Shown: in pieces, positions 60,532-64,000 of the stretch
How positions within the stretch are numbered: position 1 is the first letter of the stretch
How the letters are laid out: each line of letters opens with the position of its first letter
Origin: Fusibacillus kribbianus
Lineage (GTDB): Bacteria > Bacillota > Clostridia > Lachnospirales > Lachnospiraceae
Length of the DNA: 64,000 nucleotides
Direction: 5' to 3'
NCBI RefSeq assembly: GCF_030053595.1
Contig: NZ_JASGBQ010000009.1
Span: 19,427-83,426 of the forward strand
The notes under the pieces: model-generated
Database searches by the model: none
The model's input: only the letters and a program-made list of their open reading frames with translations
What the model was told of the DNA's origin: nothing
Made by a program: the position numbers and the translations under genes

Positions 60532-60567
60532 TCAACATCTTTTCCAAAACAAACCCTTGCCGCCTGG

Positions 60568-63445
<2,878 letters not shown>

Positions 63446-63681
63446 ACCAGGTTTACCACAGCAGGTAGCGTCCTGCTGCCCTGGCTCAGGTTTTTGCTTT
63501 GTTAATGAAATTGAATTGGTTTAAATTATTTCAATATCTGATGTCTTTTCCAATGTGTAGTTTTCAAGGTACGTGTGACTGAACTTTTATCAGTCATTAA
63601 AAACCAAAACCTGAATTTTGATTTTTAATCACTGGTAAAAACCAGTATATATATAAACAGCTTTCGCTGATTATTTCGATT
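63446..63681. other. 5S-23S spacer
   Basis: 236 bp without a tRNA. It contains short A/T-rich inverted repeats and the left arm of the 23S processing stem. Confidence 0.6.
63551..63570. repeat. Left arm of 23S processing stem
   Basis: Pairs in the transcript with 60512-60531 (19 of 20 bases), closing a loop that contains the whole 23S rRNA. Confidence 0.75.
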
Positions 63682-63798
63682 TCTGGCATCCACCTGCTCT
63701 TCCATGCCGTCTCCAGCATAGTACCATCGGCCGCTTAGGTCTTAACCATCGTGTTCGGGATGGGAACGGGTGTGTCCCCTAAGCGCATCGACACCAGA
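63682..63798 (-). rRNA. rrf: 5S ribosomal RNA
   Basis: Recognised by TCTGGTGTCGATGCGC at the 5' end, CCCGTTCCCATCCCGAACAC and GGATGCCAGA at the 3' end. It is located between 16S and 23S, upstream of 23S. Confidence 0.93.

Positions 63799-64000
<202 letters not shown>

Overview
The window comes from a spore-forming, strictly anaerobic member of the Firmicutes, most likely a gut Lachnospiraceae (Clostridium cluster XIVa). The grounds are the gene families (YyaC spore protein, RicT/YaaT, DUF6128-, DUF5711- and DUF4867-type proteins, C_GCAxxG_C_C protein, VanRS-like two-component pair), strong AGGAGG ribosome sites with frequent TTG/GTG starts, and moderately GC-rich coding DNA. Almost everything is on the minus strand, ending in a ribosomal RNA operon at the right edge.

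Layout. 1-6.0 kb: a truncated sensor kinase, a sugar nucleotidyltransferase, a DUF5711 protein and a sporulation-linked trio (LysM protein, YyaC, DUF6128). 6.0-10.4 kb: ksgA, tatD, DUF4867 and metG. 10.5-17.2 kb: a DUF885 lipoprotein peptidase, a TetR unit with two small membrane proteins, a large DUF4353 lipoprotein and a PH-domain protein. 17.2-26.1 kb: M28 peptidase, amidohydrolase, two tandem NhaC antiporters and an aconitase-family hydratase, a plausible peptide/amino-acid scavenging block. 26.2-36.3 kb: sensor kinase and response regulator, HAD phosphatase, HTH acidic protein, aroE, Cof phosphatase plus IclR regulator, a decayed surface-protein fragment and a small polyferredoxin. 36.7-44.1 kb: rsmI, trmN6, ricT, holB, a guanylate-kinase-like protein and an Orn/Lys/Arg decarboxylase-like protein, then C_GCAxxG_C_C, YfcE and Mrp. 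This and the metG-tatD-ksgA block are the two halves of the yaaO-to-ksgA neighbourhood of Bacillus subtilis.

44.2-51.2 kb is a visibly AT-rich insert bounded by an exact 14-bp direct repeat (44211-44224 and 51166-51179). It carries only six genes in one direction: a BlaI-type repressor, a BlaR1/M56 membrane protease with a non-beta-lactam-type sensor tail, a small Sec-secreted Cys-free protein preceded by a perfect 18-bp palindrome, a lipoprotein, an ABC ATPase and a two-part ABC permease. This is the best candidate for an undescribed system: a protease-triggered, secreted-protein and ABC-transport module. Its left end lies inside the mrp promoter, whose -35 box is supplied by the repeat.

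51.3-59.6 kb: a nitroreductase, a complete branched-chain-amino-acid-type ABC importer (livHMGFJ), a LacI-family regulator and a P5CR-like dehydrogenase. Three near-identical 14-bp operators lie in the two promoter regions, so the LacI protein probably controls both its own operon and the transporter.

59.9-64.0 kb: an rRNA operon with the unusual order 16S-5S-23S followed by tRNA-Asp, Val, Thr, Tyr, fMet and Phe.
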